33,963 bases of DNA, from the NCBI GenBank assembly GCA_007123715.1, contig SKKO01000260.1, positions 1-33,963 on the forward strand, given 5' to 3'. The stretch's first letter is position 1; each line of letters begins with the position of its first letter. Position numbers and translations under genes: made by a program. The stretch comes from Balneolaceae bacterium. GTDB taxonomy: Bacteria > Bacteroidota > Rhodothermia > Balneolales > Balneolaceae. The notes under the pieces were generated by a model. That model was given only the letters and a program-made list of their open reading frames with translations, searched no databases and was not told where the DNA came from. Shown here piece after piece: positions 19,721 to 29,092 of this stretch.

Positions 19721-19837
19721 TCTTACCCCAAATAAATATGTGCTATAAATGTTCCTCCAATCTGATCACTCCAAAGAACTGATTTTACATTTATGGCACG
19801 AAGTGGTTACCTTCATTGCCTAATGATATTTTGAGTT

Positions 19838-20656
19838 ATGAATATTTCTGTACTTGGATGCGGATGGCTTGGTTTTCCTCTCGCACAACGCCTCGTAAAA
19901 AATAATTTTTCCGTAAAAGGGTCTACCACATCGGAAAAAAAAATGCTGTTGCTGCACCAGAACGGTATAAAACCCTTCCTAATTCAGCTTCCCGGTTCTT
20001 TTGATAATCCAGCCATAAGACCCTTTTTCGATACTGATATCCTTTTCTTAAATATACCGCCCGGTCGCAGCAATAAAGAAAAGCTGAACGAATACCCGGC
20101 CATTGTAAAGAAAGTTATTGGGGAATGCCTGAAAAATGAGAACTGTTGGACCATTTTTGCAAGTTCCACATCGGTTTATAGTGATACCGGTGGTATTACA
20201 TTCGAAGATGATGCACAAAAGGGCAATGCATGCCGTCCATCCGGAGAAGTCATCCTTGAAACAGAAGAAACTATCAAGCAATCCGGACTTGATTACACCA
20301 TTTTACGATTCGGCGGCCTTTATGGCTATGGAAGACATCCTATTCATTACCTGAGTGGCAAAAAAAACCTGCCCGATCCGTTAAAGCCTGTCAATCTCAT
20401 TCATCAGACAGATTGTTTAAATATCGTTATGGAGATTATCCTTCAGAAAAAAAGAAATGAAATTTATAATGTGGTTTCCGACGGACACCCGCCCCGAAAT
20501 ACTTTTTATCAATCAGCAGCAGCATATTTCGACCTGCCTGAACCGGAATTCCTTGAAAACGGAAATAAAGACTACAGAATCGTCTGCAATAAAAAATTAA
20601 AGGAAGATCTCCTCTACACCTTTTCATACCCAAACCCAATGGATTTCACACCATAG
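19838..20656 (+). CDS. NAD(P)-binding SDR / YeeZ-like epimerase family protein
   Basis: MNISVLGCGWLGFPLAQRLVKNNFSVKGSTTS Rossmann start; FASSTSVYSDTGG; ILRFGGLYGYGRHP; 272 aa. Confidence 0.88.
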   Translation: MNISVLGCGWLGFPLAQRLVKNNFSVKGSTTSEKKMLLLHQNGIKPFLIQLPGSFDNPAIRPFFDTDILFLNIPPGRSNKEKLNEYPAIVKKVIGECLKNENCWTIFASSTSVYSDTGGITFEDDAQKGNACRPSGEVILETEETIKQSGLDYTILRFGGLYGYGRHPIHYLSGKKNLPDPLKPVNLIHQTDCLNIVMEIILQKKRNEIYNVVSDGHPPRNTFYQSAAAYFDLPEPEFLENGNKDYRIVCNKKLKEDLLYTFSYPNPMDFTP

Positions 20657-20830
20657 CACTCCTACTTCCAAAACAAAAGTGGGATCGATAAATAAATCGA
20701 TAATCTCAGAACCGTGATCGAACATCGTATACACTCTCCCAGAAATACGTTGCGTAATCTTGCCATCACGTTCGGGTGGGTCAACCCACATTCGTAATTT
20801 TTCATTTAAGTAGTTACCAAACCGAAACAT
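20624..20830 (-). CDS. Possible small hypothetical protein downstream of the DtxR-type gene
   Basis: 68 aa ORF 28 nt after the dtxR-like stop, same strand; MFRFGNYLNEKLRMWVDPPERDGKITQRISGRVYTMFDHGSEIIDLFIDPTFVLEVGV reads like a real protein but the 3' end overlaps the convergent SDR gene. Confidence 0.35.
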   Translation of the reverse strand: MFRFGNYLNEKLRMWVDPPERDGKITQRISGRVYTMFDHGSEIIDLFIDPTFVLEVGVLWCEIHWVWV

Positions 20831-20858
20831 AAAAACAACATTCCGGGATCAATTTCAT

Positions 20859-21527
20859 TCACGAAATTTCCACAACATATATATCGTCGGCAATGGCAAA
20901 ACCAATGGTTACAATTTGTTCCTCCACTTTAACTTTAACAGGCCCATTGAAAGGCTCTCTCGATATCACCTCAACTTTGACTCCCGGAATCAATCCCTGC
21001 TTTTCCAGGTATCTGAGCAGTTCCGGATTTTGATTTTTCACTCTTTTAATAATCTGTGGAACACCTTCTTCCATCCTTGACAGTTTTTTTGACCGGATAG
21101 CCGGCATTTTGCCATCTTTAGTCGGGATAGGATCACCATGGGGATCAACTTCGGGGTGATTGAGCATCTCAGCAATCTTGTCTTCGAATTGCTCGGAAAT
21201 GTGATGCTCAAGCTTTTCTGCTTCCTCGTGTACTTCATCCCATGAATATCCGAGCATCTCTTTAAGATACAATTCCAAAAGCCGATGATGACGGATCATC
21301 TCCAGTGCAATTTTTTTTCCGGACTCCGTTAAACTGGTACCGTAATATGACTCATAATTTACAAGCCCCATTTCCGAAAGTCGCTTAAGCATATTTGTTA
21401 CCGATGCATTGGCAACTGCCATTTTTTTGGCCAGCTGGGAAGTGGAAACTCCTCTGTTATCCTCCTTATCAGATTGCAGTTTATATATGGCTTTTAGGTA
21501 GTCTTCAACAGACTGGCTATGCGACAT
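20859..21527 (-). CDS. DtxR/MntR-family metal-dependent transcriptional regulator with C-terminal FeoA/SH3-like domain
   Basis: SVEDYLKAIYKLQSDKEDNRGVSTSQLAKKMAVANASVTNMLKRLSEMGLVNYESYYGTSLTESGKKIALEMIRHHRLLELYLKEMLGYSWDEVHEEAEKLEHHIS; FeoA-like tail GLIPGVKVEVISREPFNGPVKVKVEEQIVTIGFAIADDIYV. Confidence 0.95.
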   Translation of the reverse strand: MSHSQSVEDYLKAIYKLQSDKEDNRGVSTSQLAKKMAVANASVTNMLKRLSEMGLVNYESYYGTSLTESGKKIALEMIRHHRLLELYLKEMLGYSWDEVHEEAEKLEHHISEQFEDKIAEMLNHPEVDPHGDPIPTKDGKMPAIRSKKLSRMEEGVPQIIKRVKNQNPELLRYLEKQGLIPGVKVEVISREPFNGPVKVKVEEQIVTIGFAIADDIYVVEIS

Positions 21528-21588
21528 GTATTTTTTATGAATGATTATTAACGTTCAGGTTCAAACAGTTTAAAGGAGCATGCTTTTG

Positions 21589-22083
21589 TTAACGCTGCTG
21601 CATATATTCCTCGAAAGTACGGTACATAAAAGCATCACTGCCAACAAAATTAAGTAGGCTCGAAAACATTCCCTCCTCTATGTAACCGGGCTGTACGCCA
21701 AGTATTTCCCCGTTCTGGTTCAAAAAATAGGTTGTCGGGACATTACGGTTTTCCAGAGCCCTGGCAAATTCGGATTCGGTCATTTCCGTACCCATAAAAT
21801 TGACTGTATTATCCGATTCCACGTTGATTTTCACCCATAAAAAATGTTCTGAAATAGCCTCAAGTACATCCTGATCGGTATAAACATCAGAATGCATCCT
21901 CTGGCAATACGGGCACCAGGCGGCGTAAACATCGATCAGAATCTTTTTATTCTGTTCAGGTGCCAATCGCAAAGCCTGTTCCAAAGATACAGGTTCAACG
22001 GTATTCGTTTGCCCATACAAACCCGAAGCCGGGATAATAAAAATGAGCGTAATGATGAGAGCGGTTAAAAGAATTTTTTTCAT
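21589..22083 (-). CDS. Exported thioredoxin-like protein
   Basis: Signal peptide; ILIDVYAAWCPYCQRMHSDVYTDQDV with CPYC redox motif; RNVPTTYFLNQNGEILGVQPGYIE (cis-Pro). Confidence 0.92.
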   Translation of the reverse strand: MKKILLTALIITLIFIIPASGLYGQTNTVEPVSLEQALRLAPEQNKKILIDVYAAWCPYCQRMHSDVYTDQDVLEAISEHFLWVKINVESDNTVNFMGTEMTESEFARALENRNVPTTYFLNQNGEILGVQPGYIEEGMFSSLLNFVGSDAFMYRTFEEYMQQR

Positions 22084-22114
22084 AGACTAAAAATAACGAT
22101 CTCGGATGAAAATA

Positions 22115-24697
22115 TTATCTCTTTTTTATGACGATCATTGTCAGGTCATCATGCTGCAGGCCTTGTTTACTGAACTTTGCCAAATCGGTTTCAAGCTTTT
22201 TCACAATTTCACTCGACGGCAAATCGTGGTATTTTATGATAAGCTCACGAAGCCTTTGATCACCATACACTTTGTTCGTTTTGCTGATGGATTCCACCAC
22301 CCCATCTGTGAAAAATATCAGCATATCGTCTTTGTTGAATTGCACACGCTGCTCTCCGATATGCTTTTTAAATAATTCTTCATCTGCCATCCCGATCGCA
22401 AGTCCCTCAGGTTTGAACTCATGTAGTTTTTTGGTTTTACTTTCATAATAGAGTAACGGATTATGCCCGGCTCTTGAAAAGAGAAACGTATTGTTTGATA
22501 CATTCACAACACCGAATATCAGTGAAATAAACGTGCCCTTGTTGGCATTTTTTCTAAAAATTTTATTCGTTTTTGTTAGCACATCAATGGTAGAGGTGTA
22601 GTCATTGCAGAGAGAGTGAAGCACTCCCTTTATGAAGGTCATATAAAAAGCTGCCTGTATCCCTTTACCACTTACATCTCCGATTATTACCGCAAGACGG
22701 CCATCCCGCAGGGTGATCAGGTCATAATAATCGCCTCCGGTTTCATAAGCGGGCTTACAAATGGCTGCAATGTCAAGCCCTTGTATATCAGGAGTTCTCA
22801 CCGGCAAAAACGATTCCTGCACCTTCCGGGCTATTTGCAGTTCCTGTTTCATCCTGTCTTCCTGTGCCAGTTCAAGCACATACTCAGGAACAAAATCGGG
22901 CAGTTCCCTGATCTTTTTTCCCCGGTAAATATTATAACCACCAGTAATGTAACCAGTTAGTATGAGCCCCATAAATATATAAAAGGTAAGGGCATCGGGT
23001 GATGCTTCCACAAGCCATCCCGGTGCAGTATTCACTGTGGTGACAAAAATAATGATTGCAATAAGAGTAGTAAGAAAATCTTCCCTATAATAAATCCAGC
23101 CAAAAGCAAGGCCTACAGAAGATGCGGTAAGCAATTCCGCATTAAAATTGCCCACTTCAAAAGGAAACGGATACATGAGTCCGAATAAGATTGCGGGAGT
23201 GACAACCAGAACAAACGGATTTTTTGTAGAAGCCCGCACCTGACCTGTCAAAATGAGAAAGAATAACTGTACAAGAAGAAGATATAGGGCAATATTACCA
23301 AACAACTCAGCAATAAATGGCAAATATGTTCTATTGGCCTGGAATACATTAGCGTCGAGACTTACATAGCTGCCCGGTAGCGCAAAAAGAGTAATGATCC
23401 AAATTATGACAATAATAAACCCGTAAGAAATTCCCCGTACAAAATTTAGCCCTATTGGTATATTGAAAAACTGGCCAACCCTCAGCAGGTCAACAGTCCT
23501 GATTTTCTCTTCCCAGTGCTGTCGGGTAACGGAATCGGATATAGCTGTTACTGCAAAAAATCCAACAGATACAATCCCGGCTAAAAATCCGATGCTAATT
23601 AACAGTGAAAGAATAAACAAAAAGTTAAAACTGCCAAATCCGTTAAAGTGATTATACGTTTGACCAAGAATAACAAGAAAAGGAACGAGTAAACCTGCCA
23701 GCACAGCTACAAGGGTTGCCGCTTTGATATCAATCAGCCGCATTCTGAATCGGACAAAAAGTAAAACGATAATCCATAAAACAGCGAATAAAATGATCAC
23801 TCCCCTTATATTCGATTTTATCTGAGAAAAACCGACCCCTGCTATCTGATTATTCGGGAAAGTATAGTCCAGTTTTAGCAATGTTCCGGTTGGCAAAACC
23901 ACTACAGAAACTTCTGTCACCTGCGTGGAAAAATCTCCCCTGTGCTCAAAAACAGTCCTTGCTGCCTCTCCTGTTTCCAGTGGATATATGTCCGTTGATT
24001 TTAACTGAAAGTGATGGGCTGGCCAGCCGGATTGTTCCAGGTGGTATAATGCCATTCGGCCGGCAGCATCCCTTCCCAGGTATTGTATACGGCGCTGGGC
24101 AAATGCCGTACTGTCGGCTACCGGATCACTGACCCCCGGAAACTGAAATGCAAGCAGATTATGCGCTTCCGAATCGTCCGGGTCAATATAGTGGAAAAAA
24201 TCGATCTGGTAGGCGCGTGCCAGCGCGTCCGCATTCAGCCTCCTGACCGGCAAAATATTTTGACTATTCTGAAGTGCGATAAACTTTCCATCTTCAGAGA
24301 GCCGGATCTGAATGATGTTGCCGGGAAGTTCAAAAAAACCACTAGCAGATTCCTCTCTGGCTTGTTCTACACGGAACCTGTTCTCCCAATAAAAGACTGG
24401 ATATAAAGCCCGGTGCAACTGGATTCCGTAAAAATCAGGGAAAGACTCGTCTTTTTGCAGTGAATCCAGCAGCGTGCTGTTAGCCCTGAATGTTGTAACT
24501 GGCCCTTCAGAAATAGGATAACCCAACTCTGCGGCAATTTGAGAAGCAGTCTGAACAGATGTAGCATTCCCATAGCTGTGGTCAGCGAAAGATAGCGGAT
24601 GAAATCCGGAATAGAGCCAGAAAAACATCAGTAAAGAAACGGCTCCCGCTATCAGGATAACCAGATCTTGTTTTGCCGTATCGCTACCAGGAATCAA
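22115..24697 (-). CDS. Large membrane-bound SpoIIE/RsbU-type PP2C serine phosphatase
   Basis: 860 aa; several hydrophobic segments in the middle, C-terminal ELQIARKVQESFLPVRTPDIQGLDIAAICKPAYETGGDYYDLITLRDGRLAVIIGDVSGKGIQAAFYMTFIKG...LLYYESKTKKLHEFKPEGLAIGM...DMLIFFTDGVVES...HDDLTMIVIKKR. Confidence 0.93.
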   Translation of the reverse strand: MIPGSDTAKQDLVILIAGAVSLLMFFWLYSGFHPLSFADHSYGNATSVQTASQIAAELGYPISEGPVTTFRANSTLLDSLQKDESFPDFYGIQLHRALYPVFYWENRFRVEQAREESASGFFELPGNIIQIRLSEDGKFIALQNSQNILPVRRLNADALARAYQIDFFHYIDPDDSEAHNLLAFQFPGVSDPVADSTAFAQRRIQYLGRDAAGRMALYHLEQSGWPAHHFQLKSTDIYPLETGEAARTVFEHRGDFSTQVTEVSVVVLPTGTLLKLDYTFPNNQIAGVGFSQIKSNIRGVIILFAVLWIIVLLFVRFRMRLIDIKAATLVAVLAGLLVPFLVILGQTYNHFNGFGSFNFLFILSLLISIGFLAGIVSVGFFAVTAISDSVTRQHWEEKIRTVDLLRVGQFFNIPIGLNFVRGISYGFIIVIIWIITLFALPGSYVSLDANVFQANRTYLPFIAELFGNIALYLLLVQLFFLILTGQVRASTKNPFVLVVTPAILFGLMYPFPFEVGNFNAELLTASSVGLAFGWIYYREDFLTTLIAIIIFVTTVNTAPGWLVEASPDALTFYIFMGLILTGYITGGYNIYRGKKIRELPDFVPEYVLELAQEDRMKQELQIARKVQESFLPVRTPDIQGLDIAAICKPAYETGGDYYDLITLRDGRLAVIIGDVSGKGIQAAFYMTFIKGVLHSLCNDYTSTIDVLTKTNKIFRKNANKGTFISLIFGVVNVSNNTFLFSRAGHNPLLYYESKTKKLHEFKPEGLAIGMADEELFKKHIGEQRVQFNKDDMLIFFTDGVVESISKTNKVYGDQRLRELIIKYHDLPSSEIVKKLETDLAKFSKQGLQHDDLTMIVIKKR

Positions 24698-24811
24698 AAG
24701 ACTGGACTTTTTCGGTTAAAGATTCATAACATGTACAGAATTCTTAAGTTACAGCGAAAAAGAGAAAAAAATGTTTCATTTTATTAATTTTCAGTCATCT
24801 TTTCACAAAAT

Positions 24812-25570
24812 ATGTGCCTGATTGTATTTGCAGTTAACGTTCTTCCCGGTTATCCATTCCTTCTTGCAGGAAATCGCGACGAGTTTTACCGCCGCCCGAC
24901 GAAACCAGTACACAGGTGGGATACCGATCCTGTTATCATTGCAGGAAAAGATCTTAAAGCCGGCGGCACCTGGATGGGAATATCAGAGTCGGGCCGCTTT
25001 GCGGCTCTGACCAATTACCGTGCCATGAACGAGATTAAAGAAAATGCGCCGAGCAGGGGCGATATTGTGAAGAATTTTCTGTTGTCTGAAGACCCAATTC
25101 ATACCTATCTTAAAAGATTAGTTGATGATGCAGGCAAATACAATGGCTTCAACCTGTTAGCCGGAGATTTTTCTGAATTATATTATCTGAACGGCTTAAA
25201 GGAATCTGTCCAAAATCTGAAACCTGGATTCTACTCCATCAGCAACGCGTTCCTGAATACACCGTGGCCAAAAACAGAGAAAGCCCTTCACCGGTTCCGG
25301 TCCATTTGTGAAGGTAAAGAGGTTAACGAAGAGGCTATTTTTGAACTGCTCCTCGACCGCGAGCAATTCCCGATCGAACAACTTCCAAAAACCGGACTGA
25401 CGAAAGAGATGGAGAAAGCCGTTTCACCCATTTTTATACAGACAGAGAATTACGGCACCCGCTGTTCCACGATTGTAAGTATGGACAGCCATTCGAAAGT
25501 CTCCCTGGTTGAACGGACCTACACCCCCGGCACCACGGAGATAAAAAAAGAAGCGAGGTTTACCATCTGA
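24812..25570 (+). CDS. NRDE family protein (TANGO2-like)
   Basis: MCLIVFAVNVLPGYPFLLAGNRDEFYRRPTKPVHRWD...IIAGKDLKAGGTWMGISESGRFAALTNYR. Confidence 0.95.
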   Translation: MCLIVFAVNVLPGYPFLLAGNRDEFYRRPTKPVHRWDTDPVIIAGKDLKAGGTWMGISESGRFAALTNYRAMNEIKENAPSRGDIVKNFLLSEDPIHTYLKRLVDDAGKYNGFNLLAGDFSELYYLNGLKESVQNLKPGFYSISNAFLNTPWPKTEKALHRFRSICEGKEVNEEAIFELLLDREQFPIEQLPKTGLTKEMEKAVSPIFIQTENYGTRCSTIVSMDSHSKVSLVERTYTPGTTEIKKEARFTI

Positions 25571-25804
25571 TCAACCATAAATATGGTATTTCTATAGTTC
25601 CTAAAACCTGGCTCTGAGTCGAATTAGTTTAAGATGCATGGCCCAGTGCAGCCTCGAATAGAAATTCCATGTTTCACTAGCCACGATTCCCCACACCTCA
25701 ACCCCGCTCAACATCAAACCTACCTACGAGGCAGTACCAAAATCTATCCCGAATACCATGTTTGTTACCAAGGTGTCCCATACAGTCGCTTTTAGTGAAT
25801 CGCT

Positions 25805-25878
25805 GGCACTGGAAAAACTTTTCACTTTTCATCCCGAGGGGGCGGGACTGTCGCATTCGCTCCAGCTTTTCACTTTTC
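25805..25878. repeat. TTTTCAC heptamer element, two degenerate clusters
   Basis: GGCACTGGAAAAACTTTTCACTTTTCAT (25805-25832) and CGCTCCAGCTTTTCACTTTTC (25858-25878); each flank is shared with another element in the window. Confidence 0.8.
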
Positions 25879-25891
25879 CCTCCCCATCACG

Positions 25892-27328
25892 CTAAGCTTC
25901 AGCCTGGCCCCCTTCATCCGCATCCTTCCGCCCAAAGTAAAATATACCCGTAAACATCCATATCAGCATCACAATTAGTGAAAAAAACAGGATACTAACA
26001 GCACCGAACTGGTAGATAAGCGGAATACTCAATACGGTCATTAAACCACCGCCAACAAAAGGTTCAAACATCAGCTGTTTATATCCGAACGCCTCGAGTG
26101 ATTTGGTTTTGCCTTCACTGTCGGCTATTCTTATCAGCATCAAACCGGCAGCTGTCATGCCCATAGACTGGCCAAAATCACCGATACCCCGTTCAAACCA
26201 GTTTTTGGGTATCATTCTTGGGGCAAGAATTATAAAAGCGAAAACATTCCATAAAATACCAGTAACTGCCAGCAGTATAAATACCCAAATATTCTCTCCA
26301 ATTACCTGAAGCGAAAGACTGGCAATTGCAGCAACGATCAGAAGATCGAGGGCCAGCCCCTGTATGCGTTTGATCATTTTGCGGTCAACCAATCCGAAAC
26401 GGTCGTACCGCTCCAGAAATAACTGAAGAATTACACCACCCAGCATGGCTAAAGGGAACAGCGGCAGGTAACCCACAATTACAACTTCACCGGCTGCACC
26501 CCATGTTGAATTTTCCAGAATCAACAGGAGTTCCAGGATGCCCCGGCCAATGAGAACTGCAACTGCAAGCATGCCAAAATGCAGCGCAAGAGGTTCAATG
26601 GACTGTGAGCTAGTGGTCATCAACCCACCATCCTCCCGCTCCTCTTCTTCGATTACACCTCTAAGCTGGTTTTCATCAAACTCACCAGGATCCTCAATAT
26701 AATTTGCCTTGTCTCGACGAGCCGCCCAGTTAATCAGAATAACACCCAGTATTACGCCGCTAACAACACCAACAGTGGCCAAACCGAGTGCAAGATCGAG
26801 GCCTTCCGCAAAACCGACCTCCTCAAAAGTAGCGGCAAGGCCCGAACTGGTACCGTGCCCACCTTCAAAAGCAATTTCGATCAGCGCACCGGCCATTGGA
26901 TTTGCACCAAAAAAAGGTGATAAAATCAGTACACCAAGTGTCAATCCTAAGACATATTGACCCCAGGCAACAGTCTGACCAAATGATACCTGTGGCCCGG
27001 CTATCATCCAGATGTCTTTCACACCGGGAATTTCCTTTCCAAGAAAGAGAGCAGCAAATATCACACTGATCAGCAACCCCGGAAGAATCCGGAATACCCC
27101 GACAATCTCTTCATTCAAAAGACCATACTCAAAATTCGGGAGCCATTCCACAAGTCCGGCGAAGAGTCCCAAAACTTCAGGCCCCACTATTAGCAAAATA
27201 AATCCCGCGATGACCGAGCTGGGTAGGAAAAACTTCAAAAAAACAGTAAAATGAATGCGTACCAATTTACCGGCAATAAGAGAGACCCCCAGTATGAGTA
27301 TACTCAGCCCTACGATTTCTGGACTCAT
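25892..27328 (-). CDS. Sodium/glutamate symporter (GltS) family transporter
   Basis: 478 aa polytopic; IHFTVFLKFFLPSSVIAGFILLIVGPEVLG, GHGTSSGLAATFEEVGF, GDFGQSMGMTAAGLMLIRIAD; charged loop DPGEFDENQLRGVIEEEEREDGG between the two halves. Confidence 0.88.
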   Translation of the reverse strand: MSPEIVGLSILILGVSLIAGKLVRIHFTVFLKFFLPSSVIAGFILLIVGPEVLGLFAGLVEWLPNFEYGLLNEEIVGVFRILPGLLISVIFAALFLGKEIPGVKDIWMIAGPQVSFGQTVAWGQYVLGLTLGVLILSPFFGANPMAGALIEIAFEGGHGTSSGLAATFEEVGFAEGLDLALGLATVGVVSGVILGVILINWAARRDKANYIEDPGEFDENQLRGVIEEEEREDGGLMTTSSQSIEPLALHFGMLAVAVLIGRGILELLLILENSTWGAAGEVVIVGYLPLFPLAMLGGVILQLFLERYDRFGLVDRKMIKRIQGLALDLLIVAAIASLSLQVIGENIWVFILLAVTGILWNVFAFIILAPRMIPKNWFERGIGDFGQSMGMTAAGLMLIRIADSEGKTKSLEAFGYKQLMFEPFVGGGLMTVLSIPLIYQFGAVSILFFSLIVMLIWMFTGIFYFGRKDADEGGQAEA

Positions 27329-27425
27329 ATCTGAACTATTTTTTTAAGTTTCCGGGATTAACAGCCAGATAGTAACATATCGCTCCTGTTTCACACTTTC
27401 AATAAATAACCGGCACTCGCTAATT

Positions 27426-27464
27426 GGCACTCGAAAAACTTTTCACTTTTCACTTTTCACTTTT
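27426..27464. repeat. TTTTCAC heptamer tandem repeat x3 plus partial unit
   Basis: GGCACTCGAAAAAC followed by TTTTCAC at 27440-27446, 27447-27453, 27454-27460 and TTTT. Confidence 0.9.
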
Positions 27465-27467
27465 GCC

Positions 27468-29021
27468 TCACTCACCCCCCTGCCACCTCAACACCGGATA
27501 CCCGGTTGTGGTTCTCCACACGTTTTGCCAGTCAAATTCCGGCATGTTGGCTTGTGCGCCTGGGCCGCTCATCTGCTGCGTAGTGAGGCCGGTAGCGCCT
27601 TCGGGGTCTCCGGCGCCCACACCTTTAGCCTGACCGCTAGCTTCAGCGTCCCAGTAGGAGGAGTTTATGGAGCCTTCATTTTTTCCGATAATGCCACCCA
27701 TTTCAGCATCCTCATCCTCTTCGTAACTGGATACACGACCAGCAGTATATGAGTTATTGATAACCCCATTCTCCTTGTTTAATCCGACTAAACCTCCCGC
27801 AGTGTTTGATTCTTCATAACGAGTAACATAACCTAGCGAAAACGAATCAATTATTTGACCGTCATTGCGACCAACAAGCCCGCCTGATTCTGCAAAGCCT
27901 GCGCTTGAATTGCCAGTAGCATAAGAGGCTTGTATCAGCCCGGTATTGACAGCGGCTAAACCGCCGTTCGTTGACGCGGAACCTACATTGCCTTTTGCAT
28001 ACGAGTTGATAATTTTCCCGCCTAAATTATTCCCCACCAATCCACCTGCCATGCCCAGTGAACTGGCAAACCCGGTGGCATGGGAGTTTTCAATGAGGCC
28101 GGAATTGTATCCTGCCAAACCGCCGCTTAAACTATTTCCTGTAACACTCTTTGTGGCAAACGAATTGAGAATCTCTCCGCCATTATAGCCTACAAGCCCA
28201 CCGATATTGTGTCTTCGCGATCCAATTGATAAAAAAGATTTGCAGTTGTGTATCACTCCGCCGTCATTAAACCCAACCAGGGTGCCTCCGGGTCTGAAAT
28301 TTTCTGAATCTATATCAATGGCAAACGGGTCAGGAGGTGGCAGGTGATCTATGTTTGAAAACATCATTCCCATCTCTTCAGCTTGTTCAAGATGTGTGCT
28401 TGCCAGAGTTACATTCCGGATTTCAGCATCCTTAATATAACCAAACAGCCCCATGAATTTTTCGAACTGGTTATAGGCAAGATCGATGATTTGATAACCA
28501 TTGCCATCATAGGAACCAGTAAATGGATCCTCGCGGGTTCCTATAGGGATAAATCCGCCAAAATCACCAATATCTTCAGATGGGGATGCATCAATATCAT
28601 TGACCTGGATATAATGTTTATCGAGGTAGTTTTTATCTCTCATCGCCATAAGGTCATCAAAGTTGGAAACGGTGTATGGATTACCCGGGCTTCCGTCGCC
28701 CGATGCAAACGGGGCAATACCAAAAATCGCCGTGACCTTCCGGTTTCCAAAAAAGGCAATGGTAACAGGGTTCTCGTCACCAATGATGTCACCCTCCCAG
28801 CCCACAAAAAGGAAGCCATCTGCCGGAACAGCCATAATTTCAAGCCGGGTTCCCTGGTCATAGGAACCGGAGGATGGCGTAACCGTCCCTCCTTCGGCAG
28901 GTTTTGAACTTGTGGTTAACCTGAAATCGCCGGAGCTGTCTGTTGAGCAGCCAAATATCAAAGCTACACTCAACATCAGCGGAATGAAGTAGAAAATTAT
29001 AAATTTTTGTGACCTGATCAT
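27468..29021 (-). CDS. Lipoprotein with InlB-like repeat and multiple GLUG repeats
   Basis: Lipobox LSVALIFGCS; PAEGGTVTPSSGSYDQGTRLEIMAVPADGFLFVGWEGD; recurrent NIGGLVGYNGGEILNSFAT / LSGGLAGYNSGLIENSHATG / AGGLVGNNLGGKIINSYAKG / SGGLVGRNDGQIIDSFSLGY / AGGLVGLNKENGVINNSYTAG. Confidence 0.9.
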   Translation of the reverse strand: MIRSQKFIIFYFIPLMLSVALIFGCSTDSSGDFRLTTSSKPAEGGTVTPSSGSYDQGTRLEIMAVPADGFLFVGWEGDIIGDENPVTIAFFGNRKVTAIFGIAPFASGDGSPGNPYTVSNFDDLMAMRDKNYLDKHYIQVNDIDASPSEDIGDFGGFIPIGTREDPFTGSYDGNGYQIIDLAYNQFEKFMGLFGYIKDAEIRNVTLASTHLEQAEEMGMMFSNIDHLPPPDPFAIDIDSENFRPGGTLVGFNDGGVIHNCKSFLSIGSRRHNIGGLVGYNGGEILNSFATKSVTGNSLSGGLAGYNSGLIENSHATGFASSLGMAGGLVGNNLGGKIINSYAKGNVGSASTNGGLAAVNTGLIQASYATGNSSAGFAESGGLVGRNDGQIIDSFSLGYVTRYEESNTAGGLVGLNKENGVINNSYTAGRVSSYEEDEDAEMGGIIGKNEGSINSSYWDAEASGQAKGVGAGDPEGATGLTTQQMSGPGAQANMPEFDWQNVWRTTTGYPVLRWQGGE

Positions 29022-29092
29022 GGCTCTGTTGTTTGGACTGCTGACCGGCTTTCATTGGAATTAATCCAATCCGAAGCCAGGTTCTTCAACAG

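Noticed and set aside
22616-22960. 114-aa ORF antisense to the SpoIIE phosphatase
   Set aside because: Lies over the conserved phosphatase domain; no independent support.
28383-28907. 174-aa ORF antisense to the GLUG lipoprotein
   Set aside because: Open frame explained by codon bias of the opposite strand; the opposite-strand protein has a clear signal peptide and domains.
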